Made by a program: the position numbers and the translations under genes | The notes under the pieces: model-generated | What the model was told of the DNA's origin: nothing | Database searches by the model: none | The model's input: only the letters and a program-made list of their open reading frames with translations | Shown: one piece after another, positions 11,023-20,442 of the stretch | Numbering within the stretch: position 1 is the first letter of the stretch | Layout: each line of letters begins with the position of its first letter | NCBI RefSeq assembly: GCF_003591035.1 | Contig: NZ_QYUO01000001.1 | Span: 2,046,001-2,110,000 of the forward strand | Direction: 5' to 3' | Source: Noviherbaspirillum saxi | GTDB lineage: Bacteria; Pseudomonadota; Gammaproteobacteria; Burkholderiales; Burkholderiaceae_D | Length of the DNA stretch: 64,000 nt

Positions 11023-11448
11023 TTAGCGGGAGTAGACGTTCAGCGCAGGGAAGAAATACGAGATTTCAACCTTTGCAGTCTCTTCTGCGTCGGATCCGTG
11101 TACTGCGTTTGCATCGATCGAATCGGCGAAGTCGGCGCGGATCGTGCCCTTGTCTGCCTTCTTCGGATCGGTTGCACCCATCAGCTCGCGGTTCTTGGCG
11201 ATTGCGCCTTCACCTTCGAGGGCCTGGATCATGACCGGGCCGGAAATCATGAAATCGACGAGGTCCTTGAAGAAAGGACGTTCGCGGTGAACAGCGTAAA
11301 AGCCTTCTGCTTCGGTGCGGGACAGCTGCGCCATGCGAGCGGCGATAACTTTCAGGCCGGCGTTCTCAAAACGGGTATAAATCTGACCGATCACGTTTTT
11401 TGCTACTGCGTCCGGTTTGATGATCGACAGGGTGCGCTCGATTGCCAT
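11023..11448 (-). CDS. ndk: Nucleoside diphosphate kinase
   Basis: Ndk balances nucleoside triphosphate pools by phosphotransfer through an active-site His. The 141-residue protein starts [20 protein letters not shown] and has the catalytic motif NAVHGSDA. The frame opens upstream to 11463, but the Met at 11448 matches the family N terminus and is preceded by a GGAG ribosome site. It is the first gene of the minus-strand run ending in hflK and is divergent from the BI-1 gene. Confidence 0.97.
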   Translation of the reverse strand: MAIERTLSIIKPDAVAKNVIGQIYTRFENAGLKVIAARMAQLSRTEAEGFYAVHRERPFFKDLVDFMISGPVMIQALEGEGAIAKNRELMGATDPKKADKGTIRADFADSIDANAVHGSDAEETAKVEISYFFPALNVYSR

Positions 11449-11663
11449 CTGTAAAAACTCCAATAAAAAGAAAGGGTTAAGATTGATAATTGATAAAGCA
11501 ACTAACCTTCTATTTTAGCATGAAAGCCCCTTATCAAGGACTTTCCTCAAAGCCAGCGCGTTTTGAGGGCGTGAACTTCGCTTGGTTCCATCTATCCCAA
11601 GAAAATGCGTATTGATGCGTGCTATGCTGTCAATACATGGCAAGTAATCCGAATGGAGGAAAT

Positions 11664-12356
11664 ATGGAGCACAAGCTTCCACATACTTTTGGTGCGTCAA
11701 CCGATGCACTTGTGGTACGTAACCGCGTACTGAGAAACACCTATTGGCTGCTTGCCATCTCAATGCTTCCCACAGTGTTGGGCGCATGGGTAGGCGTGCA
11801 ATTCCGGTTCAACCTCTTTTCCGGCAGTCCGGTCATCGGCTTCTTTCTCTTCCTGGCAATTGCATTCGGTTTCTTTTATGCAATTGAGAAAACCAAGAAC
11901 TCTGGCCTTGGCGTAGCCATCCTGCTAGGCTTTACGTTTTTCATGGGCTTGATGCTATCCCGCCTGATCAGTTACACGCTCGGATTTTCCAATGGCGCCT
12001 CGCTGATCATGACGGCATTCGGTGGAACCGCCGCGATTTTTGCCGGCATGGCAACCATTGCGACTGTATCCAAGCGAGACTTTTCCGGTCTCGGCAAATG
12101 GCTGTTTGCAGGAGTTCTGGTGATACTGGTTGCCGCGCTCGCGAATATCTTCCTTCAGATGCCGGCCCTGTATCTCGTGGTTTCAGTGCTCGCGATTGTC
12201 ATTTTCTCCGCCTACATTCTGTATGACGTGCAGCAGATCATCAACGGCGGCGAAACAAACTATATCTCCGCGACGCTGGCAATTTACCTCGACGTGTATA
12301 ACATTTTCACCAATCTACTCGCTTTGCTCGGCATCGCCGGAGGTAGTCGCGAGTGA
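11664..12356 (+). CDS. Bax inhibitor-1 (YccA/YbhL) family membrane protein
   Basis: The 230-residue protein has seven hydrophobic segments and the BI-1 family pattern, with the C-terminal signatures AYILYDVQQIINGGETNYI and YLDVYNIFTNLLALLGI. Bacterial relatives include YccA, which interacts with FtsH. The Met at 11664 follows a strong GGAGGA site 4 bases upstream; the 15 extra upstream codons lack one. It is monocistronic, divergent from ndk, and ends at a hairpin terminator shared with rlmD. Confidence 0.93.
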   Translation: MEHKLPHTFGASTDALVVRNRVLRNTYWLLAISMLPTVLGAWVGVQFRFNLFSGSPVIGFFLFLAIAFGFFYAIEKTKNSGLGVAILLGFTFFMGLMLSRLISYTLGFSNGASLIMTAFGGTAAIFAGMATIATVSKRDFSGLGKWLFAGVLVILVAALANIFLQMPALYLVVSVLAIVIFSAYILYDVQQIINGGETNYISATLAIYLDVYNIFTNLLALLGIAGGSRE

Positions 12357-12376
12357 CACGGGTGTAGTTGCAACTC

Positions 12377-12406
12377 AAAAAGCCGACGGACACGTCGGCT
12401 TTTTTA
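12377..12406. terminator. Bidirectional rho-independent terminator between BI-1 gene and rlmD
   Basis: An 8-bp perfect stem, AGCCGACG/CGTCGGCT (12381-12388 and 12393-12400), has a GACA loop, an A run on the left and a T run on the right. It lies between two convergent genes and can serve both strands. Confidence 0.9.
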
Positions 12407-12421
12407 TTTGGTCGCCGTCTA

Positions 12422-13777
12422 TCAGGCCGCGTCTGATTCAGGCAAGTCGAATACCGCAATCGACTCCACGTGCGCGGTATGGGGAAACATGTTCACGACG
12501 CCGGCCTGGCTGAGCCGATATCCACCTTGATGCACGAGATACCCTGCATCGCGAGCAAGCGTTGCAGGACTGCAAGAAACGTAAACGATGCGTTTGGGCT
12601 GCATTTCGGGATGGGATTCCTTCAAGCCGACGATGGCCTGACAGACATCCAATGCTCCTTCACGTGGGGGATCGATCAGGAGACGGTCAAATTTGCCCAA
12701 CGCCACGAAGTCTTCCGTCTTTGCCTCGAACAGATTACGACAGTAAAAACTGGTCTTGTCCGCAAGGCCATTCAACTTGGCATTTTCCAGTGCCCGCTCG
12801 GTCAGGGCCGTACTTCCTTCGATACCGACCACCTCCCGCACCTGGGTCGCGATCGGAAGCGTAAAGTTGCCGAGTCCGCAAAACAGGTCGGCCACACGTT
12901 CATGCGGCTGGGCATCCAGCAGACGCAGGGCGCGCGCTACCAGCACGCGGTTAATGTGATGATTTACCTGGGTAAAGTCAGTCGGCTTGAACGGCATGGT
13001 GACGCCGAATTCCGGCAACAGGTAGTTCAGTTGCGCGTCGAGGGGATAAAACGGATATACCGTGTCGGGGCCCTTGGGCTGCAACCACCACTGGATGCGG
13101 AATTCATCCGCAAACGACCTGAGCTTTACCTCGTCGTCGGCAGTCAGCGGCCCCATGATGCGCAATACCAGTGCGGTTACGGTTTCGCCGACCGCCAGCT
13201 CGATTTGCGGCATCTTGTCGAAAATCGACAGCGACTCCACCAGACGGCGCAGGGGTACCAGCATGGCCGACACATGTGGCGGAAGAATTTCGCAGGTCTT
13301 CATGTCGGCAATAAACGAAGATTTGCGCTCATGAAAGCCAACCAGCACCCCGCCCTTCTTCTGCACGTTGCGTACCGAAAGACGCGCACGATAACGGTAT
13401 CCCCAAGTCGGGCCGTACATGGGCCGCATCATGCGCTCGGCACGGACCTTTCCGATATGCCATAGATTGTCTTCAAGAACGCGCTGCTTGATCGCCACCT
13501 GGGCGGATGGCTCAAGGTGCTGCATCGCGCAGCCGCCGCAGGTTCCGAAATAGACGCACTTCGGCGTGACCCGCAATGCGGATTCGTTGTGCAATTCGGT
13601 CAGGGTCGCGGCTTCCCATTTCGGCTTCTTCCGGAACGAGTGAAAACCGACCCGCTCACCGGGCAAAGCGCCTTCCACAAAGATGACCTTGCCGGGCGTG
13701 CCGTCTTCATTCTGTAAATGACCAACGCCCCGACCTTCCATGTCGAGGGATTCGATAACGATCGTGCTGTGCTGCAT
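12422..13777 (-). CDS. rlmD: 23S rRNA (uracil-1939 C5) methyltransferase RlmD
   Basis: RlmD (RumA) makes m5U1939 in 23S rRNA. The 451-residue protein has an N-terminal TRAM domain ([15 protein letters not shown]), Fe-S cysteines in [15 protein letters not shown] plus a later Cys (KTCEILPP), the SAM-binding motif [14 protein letters not shown] and the catalytic Cys motif [13 protein letters not shown]. Architecture and length fit RlmD rather than TrmA. It is convergent with the BI-1 gene. Confidence 0.95.
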   Translation of the reverse strand: MQHSTIVIESLDMEGRGVGHLQNEDGTPGKVIFVEGALPGERVGFHSFRKKPKWEAATLTELHNESALRVTPKCVYFGTCGGCAMQHLEPSAQVAIKQRVLEDNLWHIGKVRAERMMRPMYGPTWGYRYRARLSVRNVQKKGGVLVGFHERKSSFIADMKTCEILPPHVSAMLVPLRRLVESLSIFDKMPQIELAVGETVTALVLRIMGPLTADDEVKLRSFADEFRIQWWLQPKGPDTVYPFYPLDAQLNYLLPEFGVTMPFKPTDFTQVNHHINRVLVARALRLLDAQPHERVADLFCGLGNFTLPIATQVREVVGIEGSTALTERALENAKLNGLADKTSFYCRNLFEAKTEDFVALGKFDRLLIDPPREGALDVCQAIVGLKESHPEMQPKRIVYVSCSPATLARDAGYLVHQGGYRLSQAGVVNMFPHTAHVESIAVFDLPESDAA

Positions 13778-13840
13778 AGAAAAATTTGAAATGTCGGACC
13801 GGCGGTCCGAGGTGTAAGAGAAGATGCGCAGACGCTCAGA

Positions 13841-14611
13841 TTACCACGCGGCCAGATATTCCTTCCAGTGCGGCGCGTCCAGTTCGGCCAGCGAAGAGCG
13901 GACCAGGGCCACTTCTTCTTCGTAGGATTCCTTGGTCATCACACCGCGCATCAGCAGGAAGCGGCAATACACGAGATAGGTGTTGACCACGTCGGTCTCG
14001 CAATAATCGCGAATTTCCTTGAGTCTTCCTTCGGAAAACAGCGTCCATACCTGGGAGCCGTCCACGCCCAGTTTGCCGGGGAAACCACAGAGCTTGGCAA
14101 GGTCGTCGAGCGGCGCATTAGCGCGTCCGGTATAGAGCGCCAGCAAATCCATCAGGTCCATATGCCTGGTGTGGTAGCGACTCAGATAATTGTTCCATTT
14201 GAAGTCACGGTCCTCATCGCCCATTTCCCAGTAGCGGGACGCAGTGACGCCATGGATCATGGCGCGATAATGCAACACCGGCAAATCGAATCCCGACCCA
14301 TTCCACGAGACCAGCTGAGGCGTGTAACGGTCGATGATGCGAAAGAAATCATGGATCAGTTTGGGTTCGGCCTCTTCCAGCGTGCCAAGCGAACGAACGC
14401 GAAAGCCTTCGTCGTCGCGAAACACGCAGGAAATCGCGGCGACGCGATGCAGATGATGCGGGAGAAAATCCGACCCGGTCCTCTCACGGCGCGCAGCAAA
14501 GGCGGCGGCGGCAACCTCGGCATCGCTGGTTGTTGCAGGATGCTCTTGCAAGGCGCGCAAACCCGCCACATCGGGAATCGTCTCGATGTCGAATACCAAA
14601 ACCGGGATCAC
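13841..14611 (-). CDS. PolB-like 3'-5' exonuclease (DEDD superfamily)
   Basis: The 256-residue protein matches the family of predicted 3'-5' exonucleases related to the exonuclease domain of DNA polymerase B. It shows the DEDD pattern: FDIETIPD at residues 7-14, [12 protein letters not shown] in the middle and [14 protein letters not shown] near the C terminus. The GTG start at 14611 overlaps the rpoS stop as GTGA, so it is probably co-translated with the end of the rpoS message. Its cellular role is unknown. Confidence 0.85.
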   Translation of the reverse strand: MIPVLVFDIETIPDVAGLRALQEHPATTSDAEVAAAAFAARRERTGSDFLPHHLHRVAAISCVFRDDEGFRVRSLGTLEEAEPKLIHDFFRIIDRYTPQLVSWNGSGFDLPVLHYRAMIHGVTASRYWEMGDEDRDFKWNNYLSRYHTRHMDLMDLLALYTGRANAPLDDLAKLCGFPGKLGVDGSQVWTLFSEGRLKEIRDYCETDVVNTYLVYCRFLLMRGVMTKESYEEEVALVRSSLAELDAPHWKEYLAAW

Positions 14612-15624
14612 AACAAGGCGTCCTTGCCGACACCGCGAGCGGTTAACGCTCTCTTGAGTTTGACCAGGGCTTCCTGCTGAATCTGGCGCACACGTTCACG
14701 CGTGACGCTCATCTCGGATGCAAGTTCTTCCAGGGTCGCCGGATCATCGTTATCAAGGCCGAAACGCCGCACGATCACGACGCGCTGCTTATCCGGCAGT
14801 TTCTTGAGCCAGTCGCGCACCAGCACCATCATCTCATGGTGCTCCGCCCTCGAATCCGGTCCGTCGTCCGCATCACCCGGCAACATATCCATCAGGCTGG
14901 CCTGAGGATCGTTATCGAGCGGTGCATCCAGCGAGGTCGCATGCTCGGACAACGCCAGAATATCCTGCACATCCTCTACCGGGCGGTCGACGAGATGAGC
15001 GATGTCTTCGGCTGTCGCATCCTTGCCGTCATGATGCTGAGCTTCAAGGTGATATTTTGCACGCAGGATCTGATTAAGCTCGCGCACCATGTGCACCGGC
15101 AGACGCACGGTACGCGCCTGATTCATGATCGCCCGTTCGATGCTTTGGCGTATCCACCAGGTCGCATACGTGGAAAAACGGAATCCTCGTTCCGGTTCGA
15201 ATTTATCGATGGCTCGCATCAGGCCGAGATTACCCTCCTCGATCAGATCGAGCAGCACCACGCCGCGATTGATGTAATGCTTGGCGATCGAAACAACCAG
15301 CCGCAGGTTGTGCTCGATCATTTTCTGGCGCGCTTCGAAATTTCCCTGCTTGGCCAGCGTCGCGTAATGCACTTCTTCCTGGACCTTGAGCAACGGACGC
15401 GCTCCGATCTGGTTCAGATAGTGCTGCGTCGTATCGGTCGACAGTTCGGCCGCCAGTACGGTTTTCAACTCGTCGACAGGGTCCGCAACGGGCACAACCA
15501 CTCCCTGCTCGGCATCGGCTTCGTCGATCAACGGTCCGTCGCCGGACGCGTTGAGCGACATGCCTTCGGACATGTCATCCGGCGACGCATCATCATCCAG
15601 AGGGTCGTGAGGGTTGCGGTTCAT
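14608..15624 (-). CDS. rpoS: RNA polymerase sigma factor RpoS
   Basis: RpoS is the general-stress and stationary-phase sigma factor. The 338-residue protein has an acidic N-terminal leader, region 1.2 ([16 protein letters not shown]), region 2 ([40 protein letters not shown]), region 3 ([15 protein letters not shown]) and region 4 ([20 protein letters not shown]). Its placement straight after nlpD, with the nlpD stop directly abutting the ATG, is the classic context and separates it from RpoD or RpoH. An internal promoter within nlpD is likely by analogy but was not read out here. Confidence 0.96.
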   Translation of the reverse strand: MNRNPHDPLDDDASPDDMSEGMSLNASGDGPLIDEADAEQGVVVPVADPVDELKTVLAAELSTDTTQHYLNQIGARPLLKVQEEVHYATLAKQGNFEARQKMIEHNLRLVVSIAKHYINRGVVLLDLIEEGNLGLMRAIDKFEPERGFRFSTYATWWIRQSIERAIMNQARTVRLPVHMVRELNQILRAKYHLEAQHHDGKDATAEDIAHLVDRPVEDVQDILALSEHATSLDAPLDNDPQASLMDMLPGDADDGPDSRAEHHEMMVLVRDWLKKLPDKQRVVIVRRFGLDNDDPATLEELASEMSVTRERVRQIQQEALVKLKRALTARGVGKDALL

Positions 15625-16596
15625 TTAGCGGTTTGGCAAAAATTTAGAGGGATCGACCGGCTTTCCTTGCTGACGTATCTCAAAATGCAGTTTCACCTCA
15701 TCGGTGTCGGAGTTACCCATCTCTGCAATTTTCTGGCCTTTGCTGACATTTTGATCTTCTTTGACGAAGATGGTTTTGTTATGCGCATATGCGGACAACA
15801 GATTGTTGGTGTGTTTGACAATCACCAGGTTGCCATAACCACGAATTCCGCTGCCAGCATACAGTACTTTGCCCGAACCCGCCGCCAGAATGGGTTGGCC
15901 CATCTTGCCGGCAATATCGATGCCGCGCTTTCCTTCAGTGAATGCGGAAATTACCTTGCCGTCCGCCGGCCATATCCATGCAATATTTTCCTCATCCGGG
16001 CCCTGCGCAGGTGCGGGTTCCGGCGACTTGTCCGCCGTCTTCGGCGGCTCTGCCTTCGGCACCGGCGCAGCCGGCGCCGAATTTGCCATGGAATCGGGCT
16101 TTTGCATTTCCGCCAGGGTAGCGTCTGAATATGGCCGCTTTTCGCCGCGTGGTCCGGACTTGTGCGACAGTGCGCTGCCAGCAATGGATGCCCCGGGCGT
16201 AAGCGGCCGAACTTCCACGCCCGTTGCAGCCGTTACGCTACCGGTTTGCGGTGCTCCTTCCGGAGGCATGACTCGCAACACCTGATCCACCTTGATGTCG
16301 TTCGGATTGGCAAGATTGTTCCAGGTGACGAGATCGCGGTAATTTTGCCCAAAGTCGAGAGCGATTTGCAATAGCGTGTCGCCTTTGCGTACCGTGTAGT
16401 AGCCTCGGTTGTCAGTTCTTTGCCCCGGTACGGTGCTCGGCTGCGCTGGAACGGTCACCGGAGGCTTGGGCGCTTCGGCGACCCTGGGAACAACCTGCCG
16501 ATCCACAACAGGAGCAGGGCCGCGTCCCGTGGTACAGGCAGCGATCAGCAGGGGCATTGCAACGATAAACAGGAAACGTGTTTTTCTCATTCTCAT
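15625..16596 (-). CDS. nlpD: NlpD-type LysM/M23 lipoprotein (amidase activator)
   Basis: The 323-residue lipoprotein has the signal FLFIVAMPLLIAACTTG (lipidated Cys), a LysM domain (YYTVRKGDTLLQIALDFGQN, IKVDQVLRVMPPE), a Pro/Ala-rich linker and a C-terminal M23 fold (GQPILAAGSGKVLYAGSG, LHFEIRQQGKPVDP). The first metal ligand motif reads RGIDIAG without the usual His, and the HxH motif reads KLH, so peptidase activity is probably lost, as in NlpD/EnvC amidase activators. The start is uncertain between Met at 16596 and 16590. It lies between pcm and rpoS. Confidence 0.93.
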   Translation of the reverse strand: MRMRKTRFLFIVAMPLLIAACTTGRGPAPVVDRQVVPRVAEAPKPPVTVPAQPSTVPGQRTDNRGYYTVRKGDTLLQIALDFGQNYRDLVTWNNLANPNDIKVDQVLRVMPPEGAPQTGSVTAATGVEVRPLTPGASIAGSALSHKSGPRGEKRPYSDATLAEMQKPDSMANSAPAAPVPKAEPPKTADKSPEPAPAQGPDEENIAWIWPADGKVISAFTEGKRGIDIAGKMGQPILAAGSGKVLYAGSGIRGYGNLVIVKHTNNLLSAYAHNKTIFVKEDQNVSKGQKIAEMGNSDTDEVKLHFEIRQQGKPVDPSKFLPNR

Positions 16597-16652
16597 ACTA
16601 TTAACATTTGGCGACAGCGGCCGCTGTCTGTCCATACCGTGTCCGCACGATG

Positions 16653-17519
16653 CTACATGACGCCGGGGCGCAAGGGGACAAAGTGACAATCTTCAAGCGT
16701 CGTTTTGGTCCATTCGAATTTGCTGACGCGTTCGATGAGCTGCAGCACCTGATGACGCGCACCGACCGGTGCCACCAATCTGCCGCCGACGCTCAACTGA
16801 TCCAGCAATGCCTGCGGCACTTCCAGTCCGGCGGCAGCCAGGATAATGCCATCGAAGGGTGCCACTTGCGGAAGTCCAAGCATACCATCTCCATACTGCA
16901 ACCGGATGTTGGCAATCCTCAAGGGGCGCAGATTGGCTTTGGCCAGTTCATGCAAGGGTTTGACGCGTTCGATCGAATACACTTCCTTTGCCACCAGCGA
17001 CAGCACCGCGGCCTGATAGCCGCAGCCGGTTCCGATTTCCAATACTTTGTTCAGTGCACCGCCGTTGCCGTTCGTACGCATGACTTCGATCATGCGCGCA
17101 ACGATGTACGGCTGCGATATGGTCTGATGGTGGCCGATCGGAAGGGATGCATCGATATAGGCCTGTCCCGACAAACCGGGTTCGACAAACATATGCCGGG
17201 GCACCGCTTCCATCGCGGCGAGCACCTTTGCGTCCTTGACGCCCTGCTTGGCGACACGCGCTACCATTGCCATGCGCACGGCGTCGGATACCAGCGGCGT
17301 CGGGCGGTTCGCCTGAAGCGGCTGGGCAGCGGGGCGCGCTGATTGGGAAGTTTGCGAGTCAGAGGAGAACGCGCCTCGCTGGATATGGCGCGCGGCATTT
17401 TGTGTCGCAGTCTGCGGCGTCGCTACCTTTGCCGAGGATGAGGTGCCCGCCGCGGGCTTGCGATTTTTTTCAACGACGGATGACAATGGCAACGGAAAGC
17501 GCTTGTCCTTGTCGATCAT
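16653..17519 (-). CDS. pcm: Protein-L-isoaspartate O-methyltransferase with N-terminal extension
   Basis: Pcm repairs isoaspartyl residues in damaged proteins using SAM. The 288-residue protein has the family core ([19 protein letters not shown], the SAM loop [15 protein letters not shown] and the C-terminal [12 protein letters not shown]). The first ~75 residues form a Ser/Ala/Gln-rich, low-complexity extension beyond the usual ~210-residue enzyme. A shorter start is possible at [12 protein letters not shown], but the ATG at 17519 overlaps the surE stop by 4 bases (ATGA) and is preferred. surE-pcm-nlpD-rpoS is a conserved stationary-phase cluster. Confidence 0.93.
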   Translation of the reverse strand: MIDKDKRFPLPLSSVVEKNRKPAAGTSSSAKVATPQTATQNAARHIQRGAFSSDSQTSQSARPAAQPLQANRPTPLVSDAVRMAMVARVAKQGVKDAKVLAAMEAVPRHMFVEPGLSGQAYIDASLPIGHHQTISQPYIVARMIEVMRTNGNGGALNKVLEIGTGCGYQAAVLSLVAKEVYSIERVKPLHELAKANLRPLRIANIRLQYGDGMLGLPQVAPFDGIILAAAGLEVPQALLDQLSVGGRLVAPVGARHQVLQLIERVSKFEWTKTTLEDCHFVPLRPGVM

Positions 17520-18253
17520 GACAGGCCTCGTCTGAGCAGATCAAGTTGCGCTGTATGCGTCAGATCTATCTGCAGCGGCGTAACGGATACGAAACCGTTG
17601 ATCACGGCATGAAAGTCGGTACCCTGCCCCGAGTCCTTGGCCTTGCCTGCCGGGCCGATCCAGAAAATCTCGCGTCCATGCGGATCCTGCGTTCTGATTA
17701 CCGCCTCGGACTCGTGCCGCTTTCCGAGGCGGGTCGCTTCCAGCCCCTTGATCTCTTCGTAAGGCAGATTCGGAATATTGATGTTCAACAGATATGGGCC
17801 CGCCAGAATGTCGGCACGCTGTTCCACGAACTCGCGCGCAATGCGTGCCGCCGTGTCGATATGCTCCCATCCCTTTTCCACCTGCGAGAACGCAATGGCA
17901 GGGATCCCGAACAGAAACCCTTCGGTTGCAGCAGCGACGGTGCCGGAATAAAGCGTGTCGTCACCCATATTCTGTCCCTGGTTGATGCCGGAAACGATGA
18001 GGTCGGGTTTGAAGCTCAATCCGCCTGTCAGCGCCACATGCACGCAATCCGATGGCGTGCCGTTCACAAAATAAAAGCCGTTCTCCGCGCGATAAACAGA
18101 AAGAGGTCGATCGAGCGTGAGTGAGTTGGAGCTGCCCGAACGATTGCTATCGGGAGCAACAACGGTAATTTCTGCGATCGGGCGCAGCGCCTCAACCAAC
18201 GCTAAGATACCTGGCGCCAGGTATCCGTCGTCGTTACTGACAAGAATTTTCAT
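17516..18253 (-). CDS. surE: 5'/3'-nucleotidase SurE
   Basis: SurE is a metal-dependent survival-protein nucleotidase. The 245-residue protein begins [16 protein letters not shown], with the catalytic Asp pair, and carries [18 protein letters not shown] and [20 protein letters not shown]. Length is normal. It is the first gene of the surE-pcm-nlpD-rpoS-exonuclease run and is divergent from the quinone oxidoreductase gene. Confidence 0.97.
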   Translation of the reverse strand: MKILVSNDDGYLAPGILALVEALRPIAEITVVAPDSNRSGSSNSLTLDRPLSVYRAENGFYFVNGTPSDCVHVALTGGLSFKPDLIVSGINQGQNMGDDTLYSGTVAAATEGFLFGIPAIAFSQVEKGWEHIDTAARIAREFVEQRADILAGPYLLNINIPNLPYEEIKGLEATRLGKRHESEAVIRTQDPHGREIFWIGPAGKAKDSGQGTDFHAVINGFVSVTPLQIDLTHTAQLDLLRRGLS

Positions 18254-18325
18254 GATTGAATTTTACCCGATGCAATGCTGCGACCATGTTGCATAGGCCG
18301 CCTATATTGACATTTTGCGGTATAA

Positions 18326-18351
18326 GCTTAGAATAAAACGACCGTTCTTTT
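18326..18351. promoter_or_regulatory. Possible TetR-type operator upstream of the oxidoreductase gene
   Basis: The segment AAAACGACCGTTCTTTT contains the inverted repeat AACG-AC-CGTT and lies about 40 bases before the oxidoreductase start. Such ACGACCGTT motifs resemble operators of several TetR regulators, but no regulator gene is adjacent. This is a suggestion from the motif alone. Confidence 0.3.
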
Positions 18352-18382
18352 TTATGAATTACTGACAATATAAGGAGACAAG

Positions 18383-19363
18383 ATGAAAGCCATCCTCTGC
18401 AAGACATGGGGACTTCCCGATACGCTGGTTGTAGAGGATTTGCCAGATGTTGTACCTGGCCCCGGCCAGGTGACGATTGATGTACAGGCCGCCGGCGTCA
18501 ATTTCCCGGATGTGCTGATCATTCAAAACAAGTATCAGTTCAAGCCTGAGCTGCCATTCACACCGGGCAGCGAACTCGCCGGCATTGTCCGCGCGGTCGG
18601 CGAAGGCGTCACGAACGTCAAGGTCGGCGACAAGGTCCTTGCGTTCGTCAGCCAGGGCGCATTCGCGCAACAGATCGCCGTGCCGGCTCAGCTGGTCATG
18701 CCCATGCCGCCAGGCCTGGATTTCGATACGGCGGCAGCAGTCACCCTGACCTATGGAACTTCCCATCACGCCGTTGTGGACCGTGCGCAATTAAAGGCCG
18801 GCGAAACAATGCTCGTGCTTGGCGCTGCGGGCGGCGTCGGGCTTGCTGCTATTGAAATCGGCAAGGCGCTCGGCGCACGTGTCATCGCAGCTGCATCCAC
18901 CGACGAAAAACTCGCGGTATGCAAGGATCATGGGGCTGATGCCACAATTAACTACACCACGCAGGATTTGCGTGAAGCCATCAAGGCAGAAACCGGCGGC
19001 AAAGGCCCGGATGTGATCTACGACCCCGTTGGTGGTGTGTATGCCGAACCGGCATTCCGCTCGATCGGATGGCGCGGCCGTTATCTTGTGATCGGCTTTG
19101 CCAACGGTGAAATTCCCAAGCTGCCGCTGAACCTGCCGCTGCTCAAGGGGGCATCGCTAGTTGGGGTATTCTGGGGCGAATTCGCGCGACGCGAGCCCAA
19201 GGCCAATCTCGCCGCCATGCGCGAACTGATGGGCTGGATGGCGGAAGGGAAAATCCGGCCGCATATTTCCGGACGCTATGCACTTGCCGACACGGCGCAA
19301 GCCTTGAACGATATGGCGGCACGCAAGGTGACCGGCAAGGTCGTGATTCAACCGCAGAAATAA
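18383..19363 (+). CDS. NADPH:quinone oxidoreductase family protein (MDR superfamily)
   Basis: The 326-residue protein is a zinc-independent medium-chain dehydrogenase/reductase of the quinone oxidoreductase type: an N-terminal GroES-like fold (PGPGQVTIDVQAAGVNFPD) and a Rossmann domain with VLGAAGGVGLAAIEIGKALG (about residues 151-170). It lacks the zinc-ligand pattern of alcohol dehydrogenases. The start follows an AAGGAG site. The substrate cannot be told from sequence. It is monocistronic. Confidence 0.9.
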   Translation: MKAILCKTWGLPDTLVVEDLPDVVPGPGQVTIDVQAAGVNFPDVLIIQNKYQFKPELPFTPGSELAGIVRAVGEGVTNVKVGDKVLAFVSQGAFAQQIAVPAQLVMPMPPGLDFDTAAAVTLTYGTSHHAVVDRAQLKAGETMLVLGAAGGVGLAAIEIGKALGARVIAAASTDEKLAVCKDHGADATINYTTQDLREAIKAETGGKGPDVIYDPVGGVYAEPAFRSIGWRGRYLVIGFANGEIPKLPLNLPLLKGASLVGVFWGEFARREPKANLAAMRELMGWMAEGKIRPHISGRYALADTAQALNDMAARKVTGKVVIQPQK

Positions 19364-19413
19364 GCCGAAGCACAGAGTAGGCGCAGATGGACCGGAGCGG
19401 CTTGCTGCTCCGG

Positions 19414-20346
19414 TCAGTCCCCTTCTGCGAGGGTCTGGTGCACAAACGCCGACAGAATCAGCCGGTCGTGAATCGACACGTCGACAAATTCAAAGCCATG
19501 CTTGAATCCGTCACCATTTTCGGACGGTGCTACCGACCGCAACACGGTCTTCAGATTGAGGAATTCATCCTGGCCGGCGGCATGGACCTTGAACTTGATC
19601 TGGCCCTCTTCCCCTTTGGACCCGAGAATTTGTTTGATGGTGGCGGAAGCCCCGCCCATGCTGAGGTCGGTCACGATTGCCGCGCCGGCCCGTCCTGGCG
19701 CGCCGAGCGACACTGCGGCGATGATTTCCACTTCCGCTCGTACTCCCTTGCGCACCACCGTGCAACGAACTTCCTTGGGATACGCAAGGTGAAGATAGGG
19801 ATGCGGCGTATGCATGGATTTGACGGCCACCGTGACGAACGCATATGCCTTCTTTCCTGAAAATGCGCGTACGACGAAGGTCTGTCCTTCCCGGATAAAT
19901 TCAAACTTCCCGTCGATGGCGGGTGCGGTGACAAACACTGTCTTGTTCTTGACGAAGCCGATCATGCGCACGGTATAGCGCACCGCGGGATTGTCGATCA
20001 ATTGCAGGTAGAGCGTTTCGCCGACATACCAGCGTACGTCGTCCATGCCAACGATGACTTCCTTGCTCGCATTCGGGTCTTCCCTGGGAATCTCTGGAGC
20101 GGGCTTTTTCGGCGGCGCGGAGACAAACGGTTGACGCGACGGAGGCAATGATGAGGCAAGATCCCAGGATGCATCCTTGATGAATCCATTCTCTATCAGA
20201 CCATCAAGCTGGGTCTGGCTTTCAATCACATAGCCCGCTGCAAGCAGTACCTTGCCGTGCCAATCATAAACTGCTTCCCGTAACGGCTTGCCGACAGCAA
20301 GGTCGGCGGTACGCAGCGGGACTAATGAAACAACAGATTCTGGCAT
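19414..20346 (-). CDS. PilZ-domain protein (possible c-di-GMP effector)
   Basis: The 310-residue protein has a C-terminal PilZ-like domain: an Arg-containing strand around KEVRCTVVRKGVRAEVE followed by the DxSxxG signature VTDLSMGGASATI (about residues 228-240). An N-terminal part resembling the YcgR-type flagellar brake fold precedes it (VGETLYLQLIDNPAVRYTV). This suggests a c-di-GMP responsive regulator of motility or surface behaviour. The Met at 20346 was chosen over the open frame to 20424 because an AGAG site precedes it. Neighbours give no further clue. Confidence 0.8.
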   Translation of the reverse strand: MPESVVSLVPLRTADLAVGKPLREAVYDWHGKVLLAAGYVIESQTQLDGLIENGFIKDASWDLASSLPPSRQPFVSAPPKKPAPEIPREDPNASKEVIVGMDDVRWYVGETLYLQLIDNPAVRYTVRMIGFVKNKTVFVTAPAIDGKFEFIREGQTFVVRAFSGKKAYAFVTVAVKSMHTPHPYLHLAYPKEVRCTVVRKGVRAEVEIIAAVSLGAPGRAGAAIVTDLSMGGASATIKQILGSKGEEGQIKFKVHAAGQDEFLNLKTVLRSVAPSENGDGFKHGFEFVDVSIHDRLILSAFVHQTLAEGD

Positions 20347-20442
20347 GGTTTCTCTTCGGACGTAGGCAGAATGCGGCGGCTCCGCCAGTATAGCGAGGTT
20401 TGCCGCCGATATGCTCGGCAGCATAACCTATGTGCGTCCGCG

